Program-made: the position numbers and the translations under genes
Notes under the pieces: model-generated
Databases searched by the model: none
What the model was told of the DNA's origin: nothing
Seen by the model: only the letters and a program-made list of their open reading frames with translations
Source: Rhinopomastus cyanomelas
Taxonomy: Eukaryota; Chordata; Aves; Bucerotiformes; Rhinopomastidae
Length of the DNA stretch: 64,000 bases
Direction: 5' to 3'
Assembly: GCA_013400115.1 (NCBI GenBank)
Contig: VXBP01005118.1
Span: forward strand, 62,001-126,000
Shown: positions 12,261-21,893 of the stretch, piece by piece
How the letters are laid out: every line of letters begins with the position of its first letter
How positions within the stretch are numbered: position 1 is the first letter of the stretch

Positions 12261-13659
12261 GTAAGCAATGTGGCTCATGATCTTAAACTGTGTCTTAATG
12301 AATAATAGTGTTACTCCAATTTTCCTTTAAGGTTTTTAAGAGGATACTCAATTTAATTTACCTGGCCTGCATGCCTGAATCATCACTGGGAAATACAAGC
12401 CTTTCACTGCTGCCGGTCAGTGACCAAACTAAATAGTCGTTTTTCAGACTACCACCACTTTGTATGCTGAGGCACTGCTATCATGAACATATCAATATGC
12501 CCATAAAGATGGTAACACAGACAAATGGTACTATAAAATGCTGTATAAACAAAGCAGAAAACGCTATTAGTAAAGATTATGGAAGGAAAAACCAGCCTGT
12601 ACAAAAGACATGCCTACACTGCAGTTGTTGCAGTTAAATTTGCTCAGATTCTGGTAGGGGTTTTAATGAAGTAATGCAGAGATGAAGGCAGGCTAACAGC
12701 AAAGTATTTACTGCTCTTGCGGTGGTTTTACAGCCTATATTATACTCTGCCACAGCTGGATTGCTACTGGTACTGAGCTAGCAAGTTTGAAGTCATAGTA
12801 AATGAGAAGCAGACATAAAATGAAGAAGGAAAAGCTAAATTATAGTAAGATGACAGGAATCATGTGAACAAAAATGTTTGGGAGGGAATGGTTTCTTTAT
12901 AAATGATCCATTTGGGGTAGGGTCAGAAAAACTGAATGACCGCTTTCTCATGCTGTTGGGGTTTTTTTTTGGTCTTTTTCTGGTCAAATGAAATGCAGGG
13001 TTACCAACATTTAGCATTTAACTTTTCTGTTATAAAGTGGTTGTCACTTTCCAGTGTTTCAAGGAAAAGCAAGTTTTAGGTGCTTAGAACTTCTGTTGTG
13101 TTTTACCTCCTTTAAAAGTGGGATATGATACTGGATGATGGGTGCTACAGGGGCCACTTTGGAAAAAGCTTCCCGTTGAAGAAGCCTATGGAAAAATGCA
13201 AAAACAATATGGCAATGTACTTTCTTTCCTCAAGAACATGGCAAGAATATCTGTCAGAAGGTTTTCATATGCCACAGGCCCACTACGTTTCCTCTAGTTA
13301 ATGACATTGAATTGTGTTTAAGCAACTAACGTAAGACTTAATTTTTTAAAATTATGTTAAACCCTCTGTGTTGCCTGGTTGGCATAAGCGGTTATGTTCA
13401 AACAGCTTCACATGCAGGATGCTTGGGCTTGGTTTGCACAGGCAGTTCCAAGTCAGCATGCAGTCTGTGCCCTTTGTTGCACATCCAGTAGCCCCACTCC
13501 AGCAAAAGCTGTATGAATCTAGAAGCAGTATTGAGTAGCACTTGCAAAATCTCTATGGTAGGACTGCTCTGCTTCCATTTCTGTATCTATGGGCTTACCT
13601 CTTCCTGGAGTTACTGAGTGGGGAATCAGTGGGCTCAGGACAATGGAAAGTAATGTTAT

Positions 13660-14452
13660 TGTCATGGTTTAGCACCAGCTTAGCCCACAAAATTATATTC
13701 TGCCCAACCTTGCAGAAGGAAATGTCCTACCACCCCCTGGTTGGGGGGGAGAAAAGAGTAAAGTAAACACACTTCCAGAAACTGGAATTCGAAATATTAA
13801 GCTTTATTAAAGACTTTCTTAAATTAAAAAAAAAGGGAAAGGAAAAGAGGAAAAGGGGAAAAAAGTGTGTTCTTCCTCCCTCAAGTCCACCTCTCCCCCC
13901 ACTCAGACCTGGTAACCCCTAATTCCTAAGGAATGCTAAAAGCTGCAGACGAAGAGGGAGAGTAAAAAGGAAAGACTGGGCAATTCCTGGGCAATGCTTA
14001 AATATTAAATTTAAGCATTTTCCAATACTACGGTCCGAAATCATGGGCAAGGATGAGGACAAGAGATAAGGAAGATAAGGGAAAGGGAAGAGGAAGGAGA
14101 TGGCGGGGGTGTGTGCAAAGCAGAAGAGGGACAGACAGGCCGCAGTGTGCTGCGGGCCAAAACGAAACTGAAACCAGACTCCCAAGACACACAAACAGGG
14201 AGGAGGTACCAAGAAGAGAGGAAAAGGAATACCTTGTCCCCAAATAAGCACCCCAAAATTTGTCTGACCTACTCCACCTGCTCAACCTGTCCCCTGCAGC
14301 ACTCACATCTCCCCTTTACTTTGGCACTCCACCCCTGCCCTGCAAATGCTGCTGCTGTGCTCCTGAGCGAAACGATTTAACTCCTTATATGTTGAAAGAG
14401 AGTTTTGTGCAGGAATACCATGAGCAAACATGATATCACCAAATCCATAACA
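13660..14452 (-). mobile_element. Solo LTR of an avian endogenous retrovirus, antisense
   Basis: This 793-bp block starts TGTCATGG and ends CCATAACA, imperfect terminal inverted repeats of the TG...CA type. The plus strand begins TGTCATGGTTTAGCACCAGC and soon has a CTTTATTAAAG stretch, the antisense of an LTR poly(A) region. This resembles the common bird ERV LTR that starts TGTCCTGGTTT in antisense. No internal retroviral genes flank it, so it is probably a solo LTR. No target-site duplication is obvious (GTTAT before, ACTGT after). GA-rich stretches inside (about 13.83-13.88 and 14.05-14.11 kb) produce chance open frames that are not genes. Family assignment is from memory of the consensus. 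Confidence 0.65.
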
Positions 14453-15053
14453 ACTGTCCCCCCAGGACAAAAGTGCGTAAGCCAGGAGAGGCAAGGTGAC
14501 CCTGTGCTGCTGTAAAGTGCAAACACTTCACCCTTGCCCCGCTTTCTTGGGTGATGTTTAACAAGTCTGCGTTTATAATAGGATGTGGAACAAGTAAAAT
14601 AACACTTGAAGAAGTAGCTTGGAAAGGAGATGGAATGACACTTTTCTTTAGTAGGCACATGGCCCATCAGCACTCAGTAAGGCAATGCTTGCTGCATTTG
14701 TTTCCCAGCCTCCAAAAGTCTTTCAGCGCTTTCATCCCCAGGCTGGGAAGGGGCATGTGTTACAGCTGTACCTGTGTCCCTGCCTTTGGTGGAATGTGAG
14801 CCAACAGTGTATACAGCATGTCAGGGCTTTGTTTATGTTGTGTTCCTTCTCTTTGATGTAGATATAGCTAGCCCAGGGGAGACTTTGTTTGCATCCTCTT
14901 GTTTTTGAAGACATAGACAGAATTTATACTCCCCAGAGAATCTGCTCAGGGCACTGAAATACTGTTGGTTTTCCACACTCCCTGGTGCATGCAGTAGGGC
15001 TTAGCCACCTAACTCAGGGCTTCTCTGGAAAATTGCATTAAATGGAGAAAGCA

Positions 15054-16510
15054 TCATAGAATGACAGAACATTTTAGGGCTTCAAAGGGACCTCAAAAAT
15101 CATCTAGTCCAACCCCTCTGCCAGAGCAGGATCACATACACCAAGTCACACAGGAACATATCCATGTGGGTTTTAAACTTCTCCAGTGAAGGAGACTCCA
15201 CAACCCCTTTGGGCAGCCCCTTCCAGTGCTTTGTCACCCTCACTGTGAAGAAGTTCCTAGTGAAACTAGTGAATTAGTTTCCTAGTTGTGTCCCTACATT
15301 CTCTCACCAGAGCCTTATAATCACCCCAGGTGGCCATCCACTCCTTCCATGACCTATAGGCTTTCTTCTTCCTCTTCAGTTTGCCCAGCAGCTACCTGTG
15401 TAACCACACGGGTCTTCTGGCTTCCTTCCTTGACTTTCTACCTGTTGGAATGCTCTTGTCTTGGGCCTCAAAGAAGTAGTCTTTGAAAGTTAATGAGCTA
15501 TCTTGGGCCCCTTTACCTGCCAGTACCCTGTCCCATGGGATTTCCCCTAGCAATTACTTGAAAAGGCCAAAAGTGGCCCTCCTGAAGTCCAGGGTTGTGA
15601 TTCTGCAGGTATTCTGTTCCTACCACACAAGACCCCGAACTCCACCATCTCATGGTCACTGCACCCAAGGCTGCCCTCAACCTTCACTCCTTCAACCAGA
15701 CCCTCCTTGTTGTGGAGTACAAGATCCAGCAGCACTCCTGACCTAGTGGACTTCTCCAACATGTCTATCAGGAAATTGTCACCAATGCACTGGGGGAACC
15801 TCCTGGTCTGTGGGTGGCTGGCTGAATAGGTCTTCCAGCAAATATCTGGGTAGTTAAAATCCCCCGTGAGAACCAGGGCCTGTAGCTGTGAGGCTGCTGT
15901 CAGCTGCCTGTAGAAGATCTCAGCAACTTCCTCATTCTCATCTAGTGGTCTGTAATAGACACCCACAACAGTGTCACACATGCCAGCCTGCCCCTTAATC
16001 CACACCCACAAATTCTCAACTCTCTCTTCATCTGCCCCTGGACAGAACTCAATACATTCCAGTTGCTCTCTCACGTAGAGAACAACTCCTCCACCCCGCC
16101 TTGCTGACGTGTCCCACCTGAAAAGGACATAGCCGTCCGCGACCACATTCCAGTCATGCGAGCCATCCCACCAGGTCTCTGTAATTGCCACCAGATCATA
16201 ATCATCTGACTGGACACAGATTTCTAACTCTTCCTGCTTATTACCCATGCTGCGTGCTTTGGTGTACAGGCATTTCAGGACCTCTGGTATGGGTTTCCTG
16301 TCCTCTATATCCTTATTAGGTTGGCTGTCTTCCAGTAGGAGCTTATATCTATTACTCAGTGGCAACTGGGGACGTGAGGCAGGCAAGAGTGGTACTTACC
16401 ATCTGCCATGACCCTGCACGTGCGTTCATTCACCCCTTCTACCTGGGCTTCTGTCCTCTATCTGAGACGTACAGGATACAGGGGCTCCCTGATTCTGGCT
16501 CTTATTTGGC
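15054..16510 (-). mobile_element. Host CR1 LINE, 3' part: ORF1 end, endonuclease, internal deletion, 3' end
   Basis: On the minus strand this is a CR1 retrotransposon. It starts with ORF1 C-terminal sequence near 16510-16330, continues with the ORF2 apurinic-type endonuclease (about 16386-15547) and the linker toward the RT, then jumps near 15290 to the last part of the RT region and the 3' UTR, ending at 15054 in the CR1 3' motif (CATAGAATGACAGAAC on the plus strand). Most of the reverse transcriptase is therefore missing by internal deletion. The 5' half of the same element appears to lie at 17880-18543, separated from this part by an inserted younger CR1. Confidence 0.8.
15547..16386 (-). 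pseudogene. CR1 ORF2 endonuclease domain (partial)
   Basis: The 279-codon open frame has the endonuclease/exonuclease/phosphatase fold motifs of CR1 ORF2: ITETWWD with the metal-binding Glu, the GGGVVLYVRE strand, VLTGDFNYPDICW with the catalytic Asp/Asn pair, and CSDHEMV with the terminal Asp-His. In an active element it would nick target DNA to prime reverse transcription. The N-terminal SRPQLPLSNRY segment matches the ORF1/ORF2 junction region of CR1. The frame ends shortly after the endonuclease, and the RT that should follow on the minus strand is deleted, so the copy is defective. Confidence 0.85.
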
Positions 16511-17879
16511 TGTTACAGTATCACAGTATCACAGTATTATCAAGGTTGGAAGAGACCTCATAGATCATCAAGTCCAACCTGTCAACACAGAGCTCAAGGC
16601 TAGACCATGGCACCAAGTGCCACGTCCAATCGTGCCTTGAACAGCTCCAGAGTTGGCGACTCCACCACCTCCCTGGGCAGGCCATTCCAGTGGCCAATGA
16701 CTCTCTCGGTGAAGAATTTTCTCCTCACCTCAAGCCTAAATTTCCCCTGGCGCAGCTTGAGGCTGTGTCCTCTTGTTCTGGTGCTGGCTGCCTGAGAGAA
16801 GAGAGCAACCTCCTCCTGGCCACAACCACCCCTCAGGTAGTTGTAGACAGCAATAAGGTCTCCCCTGAGCCTCCTCTTCTCAAGGCTAAACAATCCCAGC
16901 TCCCTCAGCCTCTCCTCATAGGGCTTGTGCTCAAGGCCCCTCACCAGCCTCGTTGCCCTTCTCTGGACACGCTCAAGCACCTCAATGTCCTTCCTAAACT
17001 GAGGGGCCCAGAACTGGACACAGTACTCAAGGTGCGGCCTAACCAGTGCAGAGTACAGGGGCAGAATGACCTCCCTGCTCCTGCTGGCCACACCATTCCT
17101 GATGCAGGCCAGGATGCCATTGGCCCTCTTGGCCACCTGGGCACACTGCTGGCTCATGTTCAGGCGGGTATCAATCAGCACCCCCAGGTCCCTTTCTGTT
17201 TGGCTGCTCTCCAGCCACTCCGACCCCAGCCTGTAGCTCTGCATGGGATTGTTGTGGCCAAAGTGCAGCACCCGGCACTTGGACTTATTGAACGCCATCC
17301 CGTTGGACTCTGCCCATCTGTCCAGGCGGTCAAGGTCCCGCTGCAGAGCCCTTCTGCCCTCCAACTCAGACACATCTGCCCCCAGCTTTGTATCATCTGC
17401 AAACTTGCTGATGACTGACTCAATGCCCTCATCCAGATCATCTATGAAAATGTTAAAGAGGATGGGGCCCAGCACTGATCCCTGAGGGACACCACTAGTG
17501 ACCGGCCGCCAGCTGGATGTGGCACCATTCACCACCACTCTCTGGGCTCGGCCCTCCAGCCAGTTCCTAACCCAGCACAGAGTGTTGCCGTCCAAGCCGT
17601 GGGCTGACAGCTTAGCCAGCAGTTTGCTGTGGGGGACAGTGTCAAAGGCCTTGCTGAAGTCCAGATAGACCACATCCACAGGCCTCCCCACATCCACCAA
17701 GCGGGTCACCTGATCATAGAAGGAGAGCAGGTTGGAGAGGCAGGATCTGCCCTTCCTGAACCCATGTTGGCTGGACCTGAGCCCTTGGCCATCCCTCAGG
17801 TGTGCAGTTACTGCCCCCAAGATAACCTGCTCCATCAGTTTCCCCGGCACTGTTGTCCAGACTGAAAAGCCTGGCTTCA
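16511..17879 (-). mobile_element. 5'-truncated CR1 inserted into another CR1
   Basis: A minus-strand CR1 that begins inside the RT domain and runs to a typical CR1 3' end, with an 8-mer microsatellite tail of three ATACTGTG-like units at about 16511-16535. On the plus strand the tail reads CACAGTATCACAGTATT followed by GGTTGGAAGAGACC. It lies between two parts of a second CR1 (ORF1 coiled coil at 17880-18104, ORF1 end plus endonuclease below 16510), so it most likely inserted into that element. It is long-open and little mutated, suggesting a relatively recent insertion. Confidence 0.8.
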
Positions 17880-17880
17880 C
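16600..17880 (-). pseudogene. CR1 reverse transcriptase domain (5'-truncated, otherwise open)
   Basis: The 426-codon frame carries a complete non-LTR reverse transcriptase core in order: VPGKLMEQVIL, SQHGFRKGRSC, VYLDFSKAFDTVPH (catalytic Asp), SGVPQGSVLGPILFNIFI, KFADDTKLGADV (catalytic Asp pair), then the thumb and C-terminal region RDIGVLI-like and PREVVESPTLELFKARLD, which is the usual CR1 ORF2 end. Catalytic residues are intact and I see no frameshift. The endonuclease is missing because of 5' truncation, and the first codons after Met are chimeric with the insertion junction. It cannot retrotranspose on its own and is probably not translated. Confidence 0.88.
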
Positions 17881-18104
17881 CAGTCTACCTGTATTTCAGC
17901 GTCTCTAATTCTCCTGAGCCTTTCTAGTTTCGCTTGCAGCTTTTCAACCTCACCTTGCAGTTGTGTCGCCCAGTTAAGCAGATAATCAACCTGCTCACAC
18001 CATACGCATTCAGGAAAATGTGAGAGAGTGCTACGTTCCTGGCACCCTGGCCCCTTCACATCCTCATCTTGTTGGAGGACCTCTGTTTGGGTTCCCACGT
18101 CCAT
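17880..18104 (-). pseudogene. CR1 ORF1 coiled-coil fragment
   Basis: This open frame of about 75 codons encodes a Cys-x2-Cys segment followed by a leucine-rich heptad pattern (VDYLLNWATQLQGEVEKLQ then LERLRRIRDAEIQVDW). It resembles the coiled coil of CR1 ORF1, an RNA-binding/chaperone-type protein. It stops at 17877-17879, exactly where the inserted younger CR1 begins. ORF1 C-terminal sequence resumes beyond that insert below 16510. Confidence 0.65.
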
Positions 18105-18543
18105 GTGCAGTGGTGACCGAAACCTGGTCTTCCTCTGCTGCCCAGTTGTTGTTGCCTTTTTTTTTGTTTGCCCCCTGGTGGCTGAAGCAGGTAAAGCAGC
18201 TAGCGCTGTTGGAGCGCAGAGCGGTCTGGGCGCGACTTCCAGTTTCTCTGCCTTTTAAGGCTCACGGGTTACCGTGGACCCCATAGCTCCCCGGCTAGTC
18301 CTACAAGTGATTCTGCCCCTCAGTGGCTGCCTCTGTTCTCCCAAAAGATTTTCCATTCAAGAAATACCCAGATCATCCAAAAACTTGGATAAATAGCGTT
18401 TGGGGACCGACACTGTTGGAGCTTCCCGTGAGAGGTTATGACCCTCAGCGGCTCCCCCTTAGCTCCCCCGAGATTTCCCGTTCAGGGTATCCCCAGATCA
18501 CCCAGAAACCTCGATAAATGGTGTTTGGGGACAGGCACTGTTG
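18105..18543 (-). mobile_element. CR1 5' UTR/promoter region with tandem repeat
   Basis: This stretch lies directly 5' (on the minus strand) of the CR1 ORF1 fragment and has GC-rich 5' UTR character. It contains two 102-bp units, 18317-18418 and 18442-18543, with a 125-bp period. Both start CCCTCAG on the plus strand, contain CCAGATCA, GATAAAT and GTTTGGGGAC, and end CACTGTTG. CR1 copies are usually 5'-truncated, so keeping this end is uncommon. Confidence 0.65.
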
Positions 18544-20864
18544 TGGTGTATATCTAGCTTATTTTAGAATATTTTTATTTCATAAATGAATTTAGAAATT
18601 TGGCACAGACAGGAATAAACTAAAGATGGAATGAAAGAGAAGAACTAACCCAACGTGTAATGTTACTCTCATCCAGCTCTTATCTTCTTGTGAGTTGGAA
18701 AGGCCTGATGAAATCCCATTCAATTTACAAGGGGATTAAATAGGTTAAGTAAATTCATCCTCCCTTCACTATGAAGTGTCACAATAGAATTTGTGTGCTT
18801 CTGTATGTGGTTAAGTATAAAATTCAAAGCAGCAGTGAAGTGCAGGCTGGTCAGTTTGCATTTGCTAATCCTGCTTCAGTTGGACTGAAGAAACATTTAA
18901 ACGCGTTCGGTGTAAAGAATCCTAATTTCACTTCATAATAATTTAAATTAGAAAGTAAAAAGCATGTAATTTATCTTAATTTAGTAGCTTTTGCATTTCA
19001 TTCTCCTGAAATGTGAATACTGACAGGAAAATATATAGTAGAGGTTCTTTGCTCATTGATCTATGAATTTGGCAGGTGGCACAAGCCTAAACCTATGATT
19101 AGGTTTTTAAGCAGGGGAACATAACACAGTCCTTCTGTCTGTTGACAATTGCTTTATGAGTGGGTCTTTTCCAAAGTCCTCGTTGTTCCAGATTAAAGTG
19201 CATCACAGCCAGTTGTTCTGTATTTTAGCCCATGTAACCTGAGCGAGAATTTTTGTGTTCAGTTAGAGAAAAAACGGGTGCTGTGAAGTGCTGCCCTTAC
19301 GAAAAGGAGCTTTGTGATACAGAGCACTTTGCTGAGGATGGAAATAGATATGTAAGTAACGGAAATCTCCACATTGTTGAAAATTAAAACAAGATTATAG
19401 ATGTGAGCTTGCTGGCAAAATCTTGATGTTTCCAGACTTCAGACTTTGCACAGTTGTGAATGCACACTTTTGCACTAGTAATGTGGACTTAACCATCTCA
19501 CTGCACTCCCTGTATCCTGGTCTGAGGAAAGTGGCCTTAGACCACTCTGTCCAAGAGAGGAGATCTCTGTTCGCCAATCTGCAGGAATGATGAGGAGCTA
19601 GTCCAACTCTGCATACACACTGCATAATACAGGAGAAAGTGTTAACTGGGTAATATTAATACAAAAAATAGCGCTTTGGAAATGTGAATGAAACTATTTC
19701 ATTGATGTGGAAGGGTACACACATGTTGCTTCTGATAGGAAAATACGTAAAACATTTTAATTCTGAAGCCTCCTATGACCCAGTTCATGCCTTCCAGCAC
19801 AAAAGGGAGTTTCCTTCGCTTCCCATGTAGTTCAAGATCTGATCATTTACTAAAGAAAATAACATCTGCTACCAATTTCCCAGCTCACAGATTTACACCC
19901 TTAGTAACGAGGTAAATTCAATTCAGTTGATAAGTGACTGAGATAAGGTCATCCTTTAAATTCTGTGCTTTGTATCAGTGCCATAAGGAGACCCCACATC
20001 TTCAGATTGCTTGAAAATAGGATAAGTAATAAAACAAGGAAATGCTCTGTTGAATTATGGTAACACTGTCGTACGTGTTGTGTTAAAAATGGGCTTTCTT
20101 CTTTTCATTCTCTCTGACTCATTAATGATATTATGTTTGATTTCAGGTAGACACTTGGGGTTTGTGTATATTAAACCATTCAACTTTAAAAGGAATTTTA
20201 CATCCCTATCTAACTTTCATACTACTTCATTTTTAAGCAAGATGTTTTTATTAAGGAAATCTATTTATAGAAGAATGAAAGATGTGTGCTGCAAGGATCA
20301 GTAAAGTGCTCATCTCTGATTAAGTGATCTAATGTGTAACAGTGTTCTGCTTCTGCCCTGAGTTCCCCTCTCTCAACGTAGGCTGAGCAGCTCCATGCAT
20401 CCAGGCTGTGATAGTGAGGCCCTTACAGAGCATCCAGGTATCAGTTAAGCCTTGCCCTATCTCAGTGGGCTATGATAATCCCAAGTGGGAAATGATACTC
20501 AGTTTGAAGAATGTGCTTGGAGCAGCACCACTGATATTAAAACAAACTGTGGTTGCCTTACATGCCAAGAGCCAGTTGTGCGTGGAGGTAAAGGGGAGGA
20601 GGAATAATTCACACAACCTCCTTTGGGACGTGATTTTAGATCATGCTTAGGGTTTTGGTTTGCATTTCTGCCCATAGGTGTGTCTCTGAGGTCAGTGACT
20701 TTTTCAGCAGGGTATTTGTTCCCATGTTGCTGGATGAGCTTACTGAGCACCATCTCTTTGGTGCTGGGCAGCAGATGCTCCTGTCTGTGCTTTGGGACAG
20801 GAACACACACCCAGGAATTTTTTTTTCAGGAGACAGGCCGAGGTTAGGAAACATACTTTTGCAC

Positions 20865-21893
20865 GGACAAGGGCAAGTGTAGTGTCTTACATCTGGGCAA
20901 GAACAACCCCAGGTAGCAGTACAGGTTGGGGACTGACCTGTTGGAGAGCAGTGTGGGAGAATGGGACCTGGGGGTTCGGTGGACAGCAGGATGACCATGA
21001 GCCAGCAATGTGCCCTTATGGCCAATAAGGCCAATGGCATCCTAGGGTGGATCAGAAGCGAGGTGGTTAGCAGATCAAGATAGGTTCTCCTACCCCTCTA
21101 TTCTGCTCTGGTGAGACTACATCTGGAATATTGTGTCCAGTTCTGTACCCTTCAGTTCAAGAAGTACATGGAGCTGCTGGAGAGAGTCCAGTTCGGAGCC
21201 ATGAAGACGATGAAGGGGGAGTAGAACACCTCCCTGATGAGGAAAGGCAGAGGGATCTGAGTCTCTTTAGCTTGGAGAAAATGAGCCTGAGGGGTGACCC
21301 CATTAATATTTATAAATATGTNGCAGATCGAGATAGGTTCTCCTACCCCTCTATTCTGCTCTGGTGAGACTACATCTGGAATATTGTGTCCAGTTCTGTA
21401 CCCTTCAGTTCAAGAAGTACATGGAGCTGCTGGAGAGAGTCCAGTTCGGAGCCATGAAGACGATGAAGGGGGAGTAGAACACCTCCCTGATGAGGAAAGG
21501 CAGAGGGATCTGAGTCTCTTTAGCTTGGAGAAAATGAGCCTGAGGGGTGACCCCATTAATATTTATAAATATGTGAAGGACAGGTGTCAGGAGGATGGAG
21601 CCAGGCTCTTCTCAGTGTCATCTAGTGATAGGACAAGGGACAGTGGGTGTAAGCTGGAACATAGGAGGTTCCACATCAATACGAGAGGCAGCTTCTTCAC
21701 AGTGAGGGTGCCAGAGGACTGGACCGGGCTGCCAAGGGAGTTGTGGAGTCTCCTTCTTTGGAAACATTTAAAACCCACCTGGACATGTTTCTGTGTGACT
21801 TGGTCTAGGTGATGCTGCTGTGGCAGGGGCATTGGACTAGATGATCTTTTGAGGTTCCTTCCAATCCCTAATGTTCTGTGATTCCATGCCCCG
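20865..21893 (+). mobile_element. Sense CR1 LINE 3' portion (with duplicated segment)
   Basis: Plus-strand CR1 covering the RT C-terminal part and 3' UTR. Translated matches include SLFSLEKMSLRGDPINIYKY and the later ARLFSVSSSDRTR and DWTGLPRELW-type segments. It ends in GGACTAGATGATCTTTTGAGG followed by CCTTCCAATCCCTAATGTTCTGTGATTC. The frame is broken in several places. A 252-bp block inside it appears twice around a single N at 21322 and is probably an assembly artefact, so the true element is likely about 253 bp shorter. Confidence 0.85.
21070..21574 (+). repeat. Near-perfect 252-bp direct duplication around a single N
   Basis: Bases 21070-21321 and 21323-21574 are the same sequence, with one difference seen (GATCAAGA versus GATCGAGA near the start). 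They are separated only by the N at 21322. The repeat lies within one CR1. A copy this exact abutting a one-base gap is typical of overlapping contig ends that were not merged. Confidence 0.85.

Noticed and set aside
14028..14306. Several overlapping 60-110 codon frames on both strands
   Set aside because: They arise from GA/CT-rich LTR sequence; no domain and mutually overlapping.
16690..17418. 242-codon plus-strand frame
   Set aside because: Antisense shadow of the CR1 reverse transcriptase.
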